A DNA stretch of 64,000 bases from Lingula anatina (GCF_001039355.2 NW_019775845.1:30538-94537); one strand, 5' to 3'. Counted from the stretch's first letter, positions 14,501 to 27,345 are shown. Made by a program: numbers and translations. The notes: generated from the sequence alone by a model not told the origin.

Positions 14501-16481
14501 GGCAATGAATGGAGAGAGATGTCTGAAATATCACTACAGAGTACAGTAATTAACTGGGTACAGAGCTAGCAACGAACAAAGGCATCTGAAATATAACAGT
14601 ACGATGTAGAAATTTAACTGGGCTTAAAGCTAGTTAAATATAACAAGAAATAGTAGTCCATTTCCAAAATAGTCTTTGTTCTGAAAATTTCATATGTAAC
14701 ACTTATTTATAAGATGATTGCCTCTCTGTTTCTCACATGTGCGTGCGTGCACAAGGGGAAGTCTGTGCATGCATGCACACGTGTATGTGTTGGCATCACA
14801 GTGCATGTTTGTGCCCTGATTATTTTCACACAGTCTGTGATATTAACCACTGGGCCCATACCAAATCCCCAAGACCAGTCAACATATTTTGTGAATTCCT
14901 ACAGTTACTGTGCAGTGTTTCTACCTTGAACTAGTACATGTAAGTTCTCAGGCACTTGTGGACCAGTGTGTGAGTAACCTGGACAGTGTCTGGGACACAC
15001 TGTTCACCAATGAAATGTTGTATGTTGTGTTAGGTCAACCTACCTCTTCTGTTTCCTTGCCAACCACCTGTTGAATAACTTGCAAAGATCCTGTTACAAC
15101 AAACATCAATGTGGCATCCTAAAAACATTTTATGAAAAAGCTTTTTATATTTCTGACAAGACGAATACTAACAAAGCATAAAAAAATTGGAACTATCTGG
15201 ATTAAATTACATCCAATCAGTTTTAGCCTTTTTTTAGAAAACTGTTCTTTACATAAAAGCATGCAAATATAATTTTAATGGATAGCTGAAATGCTTAATG
15301 TTGGTTGAAAACAGACACTTTGATTCAGTCATGAAATATAAACAGTATCAGAATTTGTCTGTTATTAACTGTAAACACTGATTCAACCACGAAAGTGCAA
15401 CTGAGGATGTAGCTTATCATAATCCATACAGTTGGCCTGGCTGTGTTACCTGGTCTCCTTGTTTCACTAACACTGTCCCAGCTTCATGGTACCTTAGTAT
15501 CAGCTTGCCTTCCAACAGAGACTTATCCTGAAGTGAAAAATCAAATAGACACATCATCATAGGTTATATATAACCCATTCAAAAAAGATAAAGGAAGAAA
15601 TAAAAAGCAACTGCCAGGACAAGAGAGTAAATATCCCGTTAGAATCATATACAATTTTTCATGTTAAGTTGCAACTCTATAAGCCAATTGCTTCTACTGT
15701 GCTACACAGCCACAAATTCACTCACTAGGTTTCTAACCTACCTTAATTAGTTCTGGATCTCTTTTTAATCAAAACATTTTTTTCTTTCATGCAAATCAGA
15801 TTTTTCATGGGTGAAACCTTTACGCATTTCCAGAAGGTTAAAACCCTTTGTAAGCCCAAAGATTTGTGAATACCACATAAGTGCAAAGCTACAAATTGTG
15901 CAAAGCTACAAATTCATACAAATAGTTACGGATTGTCATTAACCTTTGAGAATATGGGCCAAATTCCCCAAATCATTACCTCCAGCCCAAAGAGTTTATC
16001 ACTGGCCAAGTCCTGCATGGCACAGCTGATGATGTACTCCTCTGTCAGCTCCTGGGAGTTGGTGGTGATGTTGGCCTCCTCCTGAATGTTCACCGTTTTC
16101 TTGACAGTTCTCTGCTTTGAGCTACCCAATGCCTCATCTGAGACCTGAAGGACATATAACTTAATGTAAATACTCATAAATTTCATACACCATAAATGTC
16201 CAATAATTACACTTTATATTTTTTTAAAGACCTAACATGATTTAAGTTTATTTTAATTTATTTTATTATAAAATTTCTTGAGGGAAAAGGAGAAGGCAAT
16301 TATTATCAATTTAGTTCACATGAAGTGGAAAATAACCATGTTCTTTTTGAAAAAAATTAATATCCAGTCTTCACTAAGACAAACTTTTTCAATACCAATT
16401 CGGTGCTTAATAAAATGTAATCATTAATATGGTACATTCAACTATTAAATTTCTTGTGTTAATATTTAGACAATAAACAAT

Positions 16482-16517
<36 letters not shown>

Positions 16518-19500
16518 GGCACCTGTTTCACAGGGGGTTTAACTCCAGCCTTAGAACAGGCAGCGTCAAAATCTGAGTGCTGACGTAAATCTGTCTCTAA
16601 AGATTCTGCTTTCTTCAAATCTGAAAAAAAATTAATAACAATTAAATGAAAGAACCTCAGAGTTTACTTCAGCATGTAAAAATGTACTTTTTCAGCAAAT
16701 GTACCAAATAGAAGTCAACATTTGAACAATGTGAGATGCCTCCATAACACGCACGCATGCATGCACACCTGCACATGCGCGCGCACACACACACACACAC
16801 TAACCTAAGATTTAATAAGGAAATATCTTGTACAGTCTCTCCAGTGTAATTGGATGTATACCTACCACTCCACTGATCTTTGCCATCATAAAAAGTTATT
16901 TTCTGGACTTTCTCCTCAGTTTCAATTTGACTACTACTTCGTGTATATTTGCTAGGACTACCCCTGGGAGACTGAATTGACAGCACAGAAAACTTGGAAT
17001 CTGATAAGTTTCTCTGGAACACAGAGAAGAAAACATATTAAAAATAAATCTTCTTGTACTTACACAAAATAAAAACAAGTTCATGCCATTAAGTTAAACT
17101 CTCTTTTATTTCATTTTAATTTATTAAAATAAATTAATCTCAAGAATGATTACAGAGAAAACAATACACCTCATCACGATCCTCTAAATGAATATTATCT
17201 TATGACAGCAGACTTGGCTCGGCAACTGTTAAAAGTATCTTTTCTTATAGTGATTTTATTGTTAAGTGGTGAAACAAGTGACAGAAAAACAACACTTTTT
17301 TTAACAAGCCAGGTGACAGAAGTGACAAAGCAAGGCTCACATATATACCCAAGTATGTATTAAAAGATGTCCATGTTTAAATCATGATAAGTGATTAATA
17401 CACATATCTTATAAATTTGTAGTTTATTAGTAACAAGAGGTATGGACTTTAAACAAGTTGAAGCTTTCTAGGTCTTTTTTCAGAGGGCAGAAGTCACAAT
17501 AATCACAACCCCAACACCTTTTCAATCTTGAAGGCTTTGTGAAAAAAAACACAACCAAAGAAAATATTATTCTCTCTAAAGAACAGTGCTATAAAACAAT
17601 CACAATTTCAGGTTACTGTGCATTTAACTTAAGTAGTGTTAAAATGAAATGTGAAAAACCACATCAAACATATCTGCATTATTGAGACATCATTACATTC
17701 TCAAGCTCATCTCTGTTCTGCATAATGCTAACAGAATGCCTGCGGGGGCTACGAGGAGGTGAAGCGTTGCCGCTCAGATGACGCACACTCATGCGTCTGG
17801 AGTCTTCATGCGTATGCCTCTGTGATATAATAATGCAAATTTGGATCAATTCCTTTGATATGGCAGAAGGACATGGATAAAACATTCTACCCTTCACCAC
17901 TAAGATAAAAACAGCATGCTATAAAATACCCACATCTCCCATCATGCATGTGTGACCAGCACCGCCACCATCTTCATAAAATGCATTGTGCCAGTTCAAT
18001 ACTATTGCATTGTTATCTAGCCATTCCCAAATAATCTTCCATGCAATTCCCTATTTTTTCAACTGCCCTTTTGACCTCCCTATTGCAATTTCAACATTTT
18101 TTCTTTTTTCTTTGAATACTTTCCAAATAATATTTTGTCAGGTCTAAGTTTTTTTTTTGAAAGGATTTTTCCACAAGCATTCATTGTTTTAAAAAGAAAC
18201 AAAAAATCATCTTGAAGGTTTTCAGAAGTTTTAGGTGCTCACAAACTATCAATATGCTGGTCTATATAACCCAAAATGTAAGTGAAATTTGACTTCACAA
18301 CCACTTTTGCTGGTCTTTGCTTGAAATGAAAGGTTTTCTATTGAAAAAGGCTTCTTTCAGCAAGATAGCAATTTCATTATATAGCTAATAAATGTTACAA
18401 GCATCCAATAAAACTTGAGTCATTAGAGAGGAAAATTATTCAAATGAGGAAAAAATGAGTTCTTGTTTTTCATTATTCATCAAAAACACTGATAAAAATT
18501 TCCTTCCAAAAACCAAGCCCCTGAAATATCATAACATTAAATGAATGCAGTTTCCATACCCGAGGAGGCCACTTCTGGCTGAACATCTGAGAAAAGCAAA
18601 TTCAACATGTGCTGTTATCATCATCTTTCAAAATAAACATATATTATGATATCATTACTCAGAAATTAAGTGACAGTTCACTAAATCTGTAAACATACAC
18701 TATTTAGTATAATGGTATAAGTTTTGTATAACATTTATCACTACTTCCCTTTCTTCCATACCCCTTCTTCTTCCAATTTCTCATAATCCTTTATTAATCC
18801 AGTCTACCTTAAAATTTGCCCTTAACACACTGGAGAGTAAAGTTTTAAACCCCCCCCCCTTCTATTTAGTTTTGCTTGCCCTGCCCCAGAAGGGGGTCTA
18901 CCTCCAAGCAAATCACAACACATACATTTCAACTTTTATCTACTAGCATTGCCAATTAAAAAGTTCACTATAACTAAATCTAAGGCATAAGCCTGCAATA
19001 TGTAAATGTTATCTAATATATATTTATAAATCTTATTAGTAACTAAACAACCAAAGATGATTATGTAAATAGAACATACACCTTTAAACTTTTTTTATAA
19101 TATTTAAATAGACAACCTATAAGTGCTATGTGTACTTACAGGATTGATCAGTTCGTGGCTGAGTCCAAGGTAGTTGTGGAGTGCCATGAATGTAACTCTC
19201 TGCATCCTAACCATAATAACCTGCAATTATTAAGTTAGAAAATTAGTATTTGAATGCTACCCACTTTTTCAACATGACCATGCTCTTAAAAATTCAAAAT
19301 GAAAAGAGAAAGAGAGATAAGAAGACGTCACTGAAAATCACTCATACAAAGCTGAGGTAAATCATAATTATTTTTCAAAATCCAAAAATTCTCTTTAAAA
19401 ATTGCACTCTCACCTGTACAATCCTGATAATGGACTCTGGGAATCTCTCAAAGATGGAATTGAAGGCATTTGCTGGCAATCTAAAACAGCAACACCAAAC

Positions 19501-22500
19501 ATTTTAACCTAAATCTTAAATAGAAGCTTTTATATTGGTGGTAATATTATCCTCAAGTACTATAGCTGCTGGGATAGAGATTGAAACAAGAAAATGGACT
19601 TATTAACGAAGCAAATTTTCATTTCAACTTACAGGTCTTTCACAACATTTTGAGATTATGACAAATCAATCCTTATATCACATATTCCACTTCTCTCCTG
19701 CAGTTTAGATACATCTTTTTTTTTTTTTTTTCACGTGATTCTGAGAAAAGATCAAAGTTTAGATAAAAACCCAGCTCATATGGTCTCATGTTATATTTAT
19801 ATGGTCTCATGTTATATTTATATGGTCCCATGTTATATTTATATGGTCTGATGTTATATCTATTTAACTCACTTGAGTACTGTTGAATCTACGGCAGCTT
19901 TGGCACACACAGTTTTGTAAGGAGCTGGATGCCCCTATATGACCAGAAAAAACAATACAATAAAATATATAACTAGGCCTACCACACTTACTCATTATAC
20001 TTAAGTTAAGCAACCTTTAATAGCATTGCCATCTCACGTGTTCATGTGCAAATTTGTGTGCACGTGTCAGTGTCAGCATATGTGTATATTCACATGTAGA
20101 ATAACCATCATGCCTTGCACAATGATCTAAGCATATATAGAACTATCCTACACATAATACTCAGAATACATACATCCCTTTTCAAGAATAAGAGAGAACA
20201 TGAGGATAAGGGTCCATATACTATTAATGCAGAGACATTTAAATTATTAATTTTGTCACTGTAGTATCTCCATTGAAAAGAAAAACATCTTTCACACAGA
20301 GCTGAACAAAGATGGCATGATATCAGTGATCGAAATTAGAAGGTCAAATATTCTATGTAAAATGGCACTTGTTGGTTGTCCTACCGTGAGTACATCAAGA
20401 ATACTGAGCAAACTGTGGATGCTCTCGCCTGTTTCCACATCTTTAATTGTGTGTTCTGTACCATCCTGAATAGGAAAAGTGGGAGAAAAAAATAATTAAA
20501 TGTCACAATATTACTTGGTCAATTAATGTTTATATCGTATCCTTTTACTCTTCTATTAACACCATAAACTTTATTAGGTAAGTTGGTGGATTTACACAGA
20601 TTACCTGAGCCAGAGGACTGCAAGAGTCAACGATCCAGTTTTAAATCTACGAACTCCAAAACTGCTAATATCAAATACTGATTCTTCTTCAACAAATAAC
20701 TATTTCCAATATAAATTATATCATATTATTATAATACCTTACTTTTCTTACTTGCAATGAAACCATTTTATCTCATTCTGCACAAAAATATGTATTACTC
20801 CTTACCAAAATTATCACTAGGGCTTTTTCAGATACTATTGGCCCAGTTAAAAAATACCTAGCCTAGGGCCAAATATAATTATTATTATTATGATGATGAT
20901 GAATTCCATTCATTGCTTTTATACCTGTTCTGTGATGAATACCCTTATCTTTCCATTCTGCACAACATAAATGCTGTCATCACTCTCTCCAATCTTGAAC
21001 AGTAAGTTTCCAGATGCTACAAATTTACATTCCATATGCTTGCATAGTTCCAGGAAGATGGGGCGTTCAAAATGACCAAACACCCTGAAACAGAACTTTA
21101 TTGAATTCAGTGACATTTGAAAAAATAATTGCTGAAAATAAAGACCCCTCAGAAAACTACAAATAAAAAGTTACCTTTTGTTGTCAGTCTGCCAAAACAT
21201 CCCATTTCTCTTAACATCAATGCTTAGTTCATTAAATTGCCTATCAATAATTAATAAACAAAACTCTACCTTATTATTCCAAAGTACTTTACCAAGGCCA
21301 TTAAATTGCTACACAATGTTCAGTCAATACTTGATACTAATGGCACTGACCTGACACTCTTGAGCATGAAGAGTACTTCTGGGGGCAAAAGGAGATCACT
21401 TTGTTGATCCTCTAAATCTGCCTCCAAGAATGACTGAGGTGGCTCTGTATTTTTCAGCTGAGGTTTGCTTTTCTCATGCCTTTGTAAAAACCTGTTATAC
21501 AGAGAGCAGAAGAATCAGGCGAAGTTGCAAGTATGCTATTGGGCTGTATTAATTATTGTTGTTTCCCTTGCAATAACAGAGGTAAATGAGGGAATGTGTC
21601 TCACTGTAATACAATCATAAAACAGTTCCAGAAACTCAGATAAATTGCTCCAACTCGGAAAAATTTTTTACACTTTAATACCCCAACAAGGTCTTTAAAG
21701 AGACTAAACTTGTTTTACCAAAGACAAATGATGTTTTGAGCCTTCACCAAGGGAGGTTAAATCAACAGTGATGTGATCATGACAAGTGCTACTGATGAAA
21801 GGTTGAAATGCCTTGTTGGTCCAAAAAAGTGAAGTCTCTTTAAAAAATTTTTTCCACATCTGTCCATGAGAGTCAACAATAAAAACCAATGTCATTGTTA
21901 CTGCATATATTTATATGGTTCTCAATGACAGCGTGCACCTACTGTTTAGCTAACTTCATCACAATCTGCCTTTTCTTCAGTCCTTTCTTTTCCATCTTTA
22001 GGTTTTTGGCAGTAAAAGAATTCACCTAGAACATGAAGTACAAAAAAGTAAACCAATTTTGGTGTTGGTTCAAGAATCATTTACATAACAACTGGAAACC
22101 AAGGTAGACTTTTGGCCCTTTTGGGCACAGCTTTAAAAATATAAGTATCAATTTGTTAAATGTTGCAAATACTACCCACTGTCCACAGAAACAATGCACT
22201 TTACCGAGTTTGAAAAAGATTGGGTTGAACACTTTGACATTAAAACTTACAAATCTGAAATATCCATAACATGTATTACTTCAAATTTCTAGTTCCTTAC
22301 AAAACCATTTATGCTTGCAGCTAACAGAATTTGAGAAGCAATTGTTAAAATATATCCACGTAAACAAAAGTTGTTTTTTTAAATAAAATAACAAAATATT
22401 ACTGTATAGGAATAAGCAGATGATTGACATTATCTTTGGTAAAAGCCTTTCACCATTTTCTAATTTCTATGCCACAGACAATAATGAAGGTCTATATTCT

Positions 22501-25146
22501 TCATTAATGAAACAAGTTCAATTCTGCCTTACCAGTATATTAAGGAAAGGTACATGGAAACAGTTTTACTCTAACAGTCAAGAACTGCACAAACAAAACA
22601 AGATCTCTGGGACAAGTAAACTGGCTATAACAGAGATACTCAAAAGACAGAATGAAGTTCACAACAGACTTGAAGTAATAGGACACAAGTTTAGTACAAG
22701 ATACCTGTCTCCAAGATAACCCCTGACCACAACCTAGAACATATTGAAACAAACAGCATGTGACCCACTGTTACGGATTATAATATATATTTATACAGCA
22801 TTTACCTTTCGCATGATCTTTTTTCCATAAAACATGAATCTGTCTCTCTTTCTAAATCTGTATTTGGGGCCCCTTAAACTGGGAATGCCTGAAAATCCTG
22901 AAAACAGATGCAATTATGTTGAAAACATATTGTAACAAATACACCATAGAGATGGTGATTTTGTAAACAAAATTATGATACAAAGCATGATGCTACGTAC
23001 AGAAATATATAAAACTACTCAGCCCTTCACATCACTTCAGATATCAAAGTTTGGTGCAGTCAAATAATAATTTATGAGGAAGTACTACAGATTTTCCCAT
23101 TTGGGGCTTATGCCCATTCAGGATGCGAATATAAGAGTGCTTTCATTTCCCCTGTCCCTTGTTTTTCCATGCTAAAAATGTTGCAAAGACTACACAAGTG
23201 CCAATATTGGTATTATTTTTGAACAAATTATTGCATAAAAAACTTGCTTCAAATTTTGGGTTCCAATTTACACCTGCTGGTTTGCATGGGCTTGTCATAA
23301 GGACCCTGGCCCTTAAGTTTAAAGGTGATAACAAATTTCATTTCACTGTTTTCCTATCTCTGCACCCAGCAGGGCTCCAAAAGGTAGAAGTTTCACTTTT
23401 CATTTCTCCTTTGTTGCAGAGACTGACACATAATAAAAACTACAAACAACTGCATGTGAATTTTTGGAGCATCTGTGAAATAAATGTCTGATGTCATTTT
23501 GTCACATACGTGACTTAATCATTTATAGTCACAGTAACTAAAATAGGCAGCAAGACATTTTTTTCCACCAAACTGTAAGTTTGCTACATATTTTCTAGCC
23601 ATTTCACATTATGAGAAAATGCGATGTTGGTAGAAATGTGAACTCCAATGACTTCAAACAAACTGGATAATTCTCATCCATTTTACATGCAGAAAGCTGT
23701 CTCAACTTTGAAAATTTTTTAAGGGTGGATTGTCAGACAATTGCCGAGTTAGTTTGCAAATGGTAGAGGACATCAATCAGTCTGACTGAAGTGTGCAATA
23801 CACCACAATACAGTGCAACAAACAAGAAAAAAAGAGAGTCCTGTAAGTACTGGAAATGGTGATTTCTAAGAAAACAAGACAATTTAAAAAGTGAAATTTA
23901 TATTTAAAATAGGTAATAAATGTCACTGATGCAGCTAAACAAATTGGCATGACTTGTTTATTGTCAGGTTTGGCAGTGAAATTGCACTGATTTGTTTTGT
24001 TGTATGAAATGAATGTTATTGATAACTTAGTAATTTACACTGGACCAAAAAGTTTTTGAAACACCATTACTTTGAATAAATAAGAAATAACCATATATGA
24101 GCTATTTTAACCAAATATTGATGAACAATGAACCCATCATTCATTACGTCTTAAAAATTTTGCCAGGAAAGAAATTCTGTGAAAATGGCAGCAACATTTA
24201 TGAATGTGGGGTCAAATTTCATTTTCAAAAATCATGCAAATGAAGTGACTAAGTTTGAGCAAGTTTTGACAATAAACAGTGGAGCCTTAATACAATACTG
24301 AGCAACCTCAAGATTTTATTTTAAATGTGGCCTACATACTGTGTGCCTTAAATAATGATTTTTACCGTTCATTGCCAAGACTTGCTTAAACTTTAAACTT
24401 GGTCACTCCACTTGCAGAAATTTGGCCTAACATTTTTTCTTAGAAATGGCTGTTTCCTGTGTTTACTTGCAACTGGACTTTTTTCTAGTGTATCATGCTG
24501 TGTTAAGTTGTATTGTGATGCAATGCACATTTTAAGTAGACTCTGCATCAATTGTGCTTTATTGCGTAAAATAAGAAGCAGTGACAAGATCACTGTACCA
24601 CTATCAAGAACAAAACATAACATATACATTTTCACATTTCATTATAACTTAAGTGAATGCAACTTACCTTTTGCTTGGATTTTCCGACAAGTAAAGTAGA
24701 ATATAATGCATATTGTCAGTACTACGGCAGCTACGAAGGCAAGAATGTACTGAAATTTTCAAAAAAAAAAATTCATACAACTTTTAACAACCGACGATTC
24801 ATGACCACTGATGCTCAGATAAAAAATATCTCATTGGTCGCGCCATAATAAAAAATATCAGATAAAAGACAATAGATCATAAGAACCTCAAGTCTTAGAT
24901 TTAAGTAGACTTTATAATATATGGAGTAAAAAATGACAACCAAAGATCGGTTTGTTTACGTCAAGTAATCACAAATCAACAACAGATGACAGAGCAAATA
25001 TGCTTGTAACAATCCCCACATGTTTTTAAATTATTTGACACAACTATTACGTTATCGTTTTAACTCACTGTAGTGTTAATAATTGATAAGAAGTACTCTA
25101 TTTGACTAAAAACCGTAGATATTCTCGCGTCCTCCGTTGCAGCCAT
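2956..25146 (-). CDS. PNPLA6/7: Neuropathy target esterase / PNPLA6-PNPLA7-type lysophospholipase (36 coding exons)
   Basis: ER-anchored phospholipase/lysophospholipase that in animals hydrolyses phosphatidylcholine and lysophosphatidylcholine towards glycerophosphocholine. The assembled protein is 1378 aa (4137 nt in 36 exons, exact frame), close to human PNPLA6 as I recall it. Order: one membrane helix (about residues 27-46), basic linker with RKRDR and IMRK, CNB-like domain 1 (about 160-282), Ser/Arg-rich linker, CNB 2 (about 470-610), CNB 3 (about 636-740), the conserved TLTPW..R.IRQAD block, then the patatin domain with GGGGARGCAHIG oxyanion loop, GTSIG nucleophile elbow (Ser about 990) and DGG/DGA (Asp about 1110), and an acidic tail. 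CNB 3 keeps the phosphate-cassette Arg (ERATT), while CNB 1 and 2 lack it, so cyclic-nucleotide binding by those is doubtful. It is probably the single pre-duplication orthologue of PNPLA6 and PNPLA7. Start ATG at 25146 lies in exon 1 just before the membrane helix. Confidence 0.96.
3744..3796. repeat. CA microsatellite
   Basis: A run of CA dinucleotides, broken once by GG, in the intron between esterase exons 34 and 35. The His/Thr-rich open frames here are translations of the repeat and not genes. Confidence 0.9.
6504..6620 (-). other. PNPLA6/7: Alternative esterase exon 30C (catalytic Asp module, vertebrate-like)
   Basis: The third copy, 117 nt, phase 1 to phase 1, encoding [39 protein letters not shown]. 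Of the three it looks closest to the single vertebrate version (LLMDGGYINNLP as I recall it), so it may be the ancestral or default form. Acceptor TTTTCTAG and donor CCAG/GTACAT are intact. About 970 nt of intron follow before exon 31, in which I see no fourth copy. Confidence 0.92.
6682..6798 (-). other. PNPLA6/7: Alternative esterase exon 30B (catalytic Asp module)
   Basis: The middle copy of the tandem exon set, also 117 nt, phase 1 to phase 1. It encodes [39 protein letters not shown]. Acceptor TCTTACAG and donor CCAG/GTATTT are intact. The catalytic Asp of DGG is present. It is separated from copy A by a 119-nt intron and from copy C by only 61 nt. Confidence 0.9.
6918..7034 (-). other. 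PNPLA6/7: Alternative esterase exon 30A (catalytic Asp module, DGA version)
   Basis: One of three tandem 117-nt exons that encode the segment [12 protein letters not shown]... ending [12 protein letters not shown]. It has its own acceptor (TTTGTAG) and donor (CCAG/GTAAAC), starts and ends in phase 1 and so fits between exons 29 and 31 exactly as 30B and 30C do. It keeps the dyad Asp (residue about 1110) but in a DGA rather than DGG context, and has ASALPPIC where the others have AGY.PPLC. It is the version nearest exon 29. It could be an alternative isoform or a decaying copy, but the intact frame and splice sites favour use. Confidence 0.88.
13622..13737. mobile_element. Foldback MITE in esterase intron
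   Basis: Near-perfect inverted repeat of about 50 bp per arm with a short AT-rich centre. The arms start AGGCTG..TTCACATG and run through ATTTTCTAAAAATC. It lies in the intron between esterase exons 19 and 20. No coding capacity, so it would be a non-autonomous DNA element. Flanking duplication is not clear. Confidence 0.7.
13764..13806. repeat. Short direct duplication beside the exon 19 donor
   Basis: The phrase TATACCCTATAGCTATCTA is present twice in a row, immediately next to the 5' splice site of esterase exon 19 (13810). The duplication occupies intron positions just past the donor. Confidence 0.7.
16484..16515. repeat. GA microsatellite just inside an intron
   Basis: About 16 GA units. 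On the gene strand this is a CT run starting eight bases past the donor of esterase exon 14, so it is a pyrimidine tract near a 5' splice site. Confidence 0.9.
16782..16801. repeat. CA/CG dinucleotide run
   Basis: Alternating purine-pyrimidine stretch (CGCGCGCACACA...) beginning near 16770 in the intron between esterase exons 13 and 14; such runs can adopt Z-form. Confidence 0.7.
17697..25146 (-). other. PNPLA6/7: Esterase exons 1-12: membrane anchor, CNB domain 1 and linker
   Basis: Exons read from splice sites with matching phases: 1, 25069-25146 (start, [10 protein letters not shown]); 2, 24668-24749 (hydrophobic helix [19 protein letters not shown], then CRK); 3, 22806-22897 ([16 protein letters not shown]); 4, 21943-22025 (basic [12 protein letters not shown]); 5, 21351-21491 ([12 protein letters not shown]); 6, 20925-21084 ([23 protein letters not shown], start of CNB 1); 7, 20385-20465 ([18 protein letters not shown]); 8, 19873-19934 (GHPAPYKTV); 9, 19414-19480 ([16 protein letters not shown]); 10, 19140-19220 ([20 protein letters not shown]); 11, 18560-18586 (27-nt microexon); 12, 17697-17819 (Ser/Arg-rich linker [12 protein letters not shown]). 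The donor of exon 12 (GTAATG) is weak; read-through meets a stop five codons later. Confidence 0.9.
19778..19861. repeat. 21-bp minisatellite, four copies
   Basis: Four tandem copies of a 21-base unit (ATATGGTCTCATGTTATATT plus T), the third and fourth with single changes, in the intron between esterase exons 7 and 8, 12 bases past the acceptor side of exon 8. Confidence 0.85.
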
Positions 25147-26688
25147 TTTTTCTCAGCGAACTAATACTATCTCCAGTGCAGAAGAGCTCTCACATGACCT
25201 TGACTAATAATAATTATAATAATACAGTACATAAATAAAAATCAAAATATACTTTTCCTTGATCGCTTATCTGTCAAGGCACAAAATTACAATATATTTA
25301 AAAGAACTAAAAAATTATTCATCGATCACATGCAGTCGATTTCTGTCACATGACTAAAATCCCTATTTTGGTTGTGTCTGTCCATAACAAAAACTTTCAT
25401 GGTCTAAACAGGCCCTACAAACGCTCACAAGCTTAAGATGGTTAGGATAACAGTTGATAAATTTATAACAGTGAATACAATGCATTGGAAATCGGCGCCA
25501 AGTCGTGTCTGTTCACGACAACGCAAAATTGAATAAAAAATAATAAATTAGCATTTTAAAACTCTATAAATGCAAGAAAAAAAAAACGCTTAAAAGAACT
25601 CCTATCCGTAGCTTCACCAAGACAAGTTTACAAGTTTACTCTCAGTTGGTGGTAGATCAATCTCTGTTACCGCGCAGCGAGACATAGCAGGGGCGGATCC
25701 AGGATTATTTGAAGGGGGGATGGCGGGGGGGAGGAACAGACCTCGGATGCGAAGCTGAGCACTAAGCTGAGCTGAATGCATGCTGAATGCAGATAGAGAA
25801 GTTTAGGGAAGTTGTGTTGAACAGGGTCGAGCAATTTTCGTTATACCTCAGTGTGTTTCCATGGGATTCACCAAAAAAGCAAGAAAGTATCTGGCATTCA
25901 TTGATGAAGAGCAGAAACCACTAAATGGGCCAATCAGGGAGAATAAGTGCTTTTTTCCATTTCTTCCTGACATTTCTTTTTCTCGTCGTTTTTCAAATTA
26001 AGTGTCATCAGTTGACAAGCTTACTAATTGCTGACATTTTAAATGCACACGGTACTTGCCCAAGAGCTCGTTAACAATAAAACTTGTTAATTACACAACG
26101 CCGCACTTCCCAAGCCAGGTAATAACAGGTAACTCAACTCAACCTGTCAGGTTCTTGGTGGGCTTTAATATTTTTTTTAAATATATCTCTTTTATTTCAT
26201 GGGGTAATGTTATTGGTATTTTAAAATGACGTTTAATATCGATATTTAAACAGGTGAGTTCAAACACGGTCGCGAACATTTATGAAAATGATCGCATTCA
26301 GGGTATTTTGAAGCATGCGTATGCCCAGGCAAGATTTAAGTGGAAGAAAACGTGGTTGAGGAAAAACTCAATAAGGAGCGGTAATATTTAAGAAAAAAAG
26401 AATGGGAGCTGCTGTAATAAAATGATTCGTCATTCTAATTCGTTACACGAAATAAAATGTTGTGTGCTTTGATTGCAATTCTGAGTGCTTTGTTTCTAAA
26501 GGGTATTTCAACTGAAATATTAAATGATATAAAAGAATTATAATTTCATGATTTGAAACCAAAGTTCTGCGTCTGTACGCAAAACTTATCTTAAATTGAA
26601 GTTTTGTCAAACCTAAAAACATACAACGGAACTAAGTAAAAAAATGCATTGTTTGCTATTAGTAGTATGTTGAAAAGTCGTAACTTTA
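25147..26688. other. Upstream flank of the esterase; promoter expected, spacer beyond
   Basis: The esterase start codon sits in AAAAAATGGCTGCAACG, which resembles the YY1-type initiator element AAAATGGC seen at many housekeeping genes; this is a resemblance only. The remainder is AT-rich spacer. Near 25690 the phrase GGGGCGGATCCAGGA, followed by a G-rich stretch, matches the terminal sequence of the MITE at 31399-31566, so a related or solo end is present. No coding gene seen. Confidence 0.4.
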
Positions 26689-27345
26689 ATGTGTCCACCA
26701 AATGCGCAGTATTCGATACGTACGTATATCTTAAATTATGCATGGAGATTTAACATGGCAAGAGATATAAGAAAGGCACATACGGTATTTTTCAAAAGAA
26801 TGATGGGTGTCAAAAGGAGCACTAATAATAACTTAGAACATATTATGAAAACGGGAGAATCCTACTTTTTATTTAATAGAAAGCTAAGATTTTTTAAATA
26901 TTGAAAATCCGTTCCTCGAAAAATTGTATTATATTACAGCGTGCTATACAGAATAGATCGGCTTCACAACAATTTTGATTGGGTAATGTGAGTACGGAAT
27001 GGACTGGAGGCAGTTAGCTTGTCATTTATTTTTCAATTTCAATTTTACACTGTCCTTGAAAAAGCAAAGAGTGAAAGATAATGGCTTTTGTACAACATCT
27101 TGTTGATAATTTTACAGTGCAATTCTATTTCAATTAGCCAACTTCACATAAACATAAGGAATTAATTGCCTAATTTAGACTTTCATCACATCTACTGGGG
27201 AGTAGCTGTAGAAACTGGAAGGTAATCAGACACAAATAGAAATTAAGAACCTGTAAACTATGTATTTTAGATGACATCAAGGATGAATTTCATTTTATTC
27301 TTAAATGTCCTTGCTCTAGAACGATTGGGCAGAAATACAGCAGAA
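26689..27345 (+). pseudogene. Decayed LINE (non-LTR retrotransposon) C-terminal remnant
   Basis: An open frame of 71 codons includes KAHTVFFKRMMGVKRSTNN, typical of the region after the reverse transcriptase in LINE ORF2 proteins. After frame breaks, positions 27243-27340 translate to RTCKLC, DDIKDEFHFILKCP and IGQKY, the CCHC-like knuckle with DEFHF that closes many non-LTR ORF2 proteins. Stops and frameshifts separate the pieces, so the copy is dead. Confidence 0.6.

Larger units (their letters stand above)
8672..17013 (-). other. PNPLA6/7: Esterase exons 13-29: CNB domains 2-3 and first part of patatin domain
   Basis: Exons: 13, 16866-17013; 14, 16523-16620; 15, 15980-16144 (linker, ends SDKLFGLE); 16, 15450-15527 and 17, 15044-15118 (CNB 2 strands, [22 protein letters not shown]); 18, 14324-14457 ([20 protein letters not shown]); 19, 13810-13941 ([15 protein letters not shown]); 20, 13110-13283 ([25 protein letters not shown]); 21, 12696-12841; 22, 12169-12294 ([13 protein letters not shown]); 23, 11764-11827; 24, 11233-11401 ([17 protein letters not shown]); 25, 10752-10940; 26, 10274-10392 ([28 protein letters not shown]); 27, 9683-9839 ([23 protein letters not shown]); 28, 9256-9319 ([13 protein letters not shown], with a GC rather than GT donor); 29, 8672-8794 ([27 protein letters not shown]). 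All junction phases agree. Confidence 0.92.
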
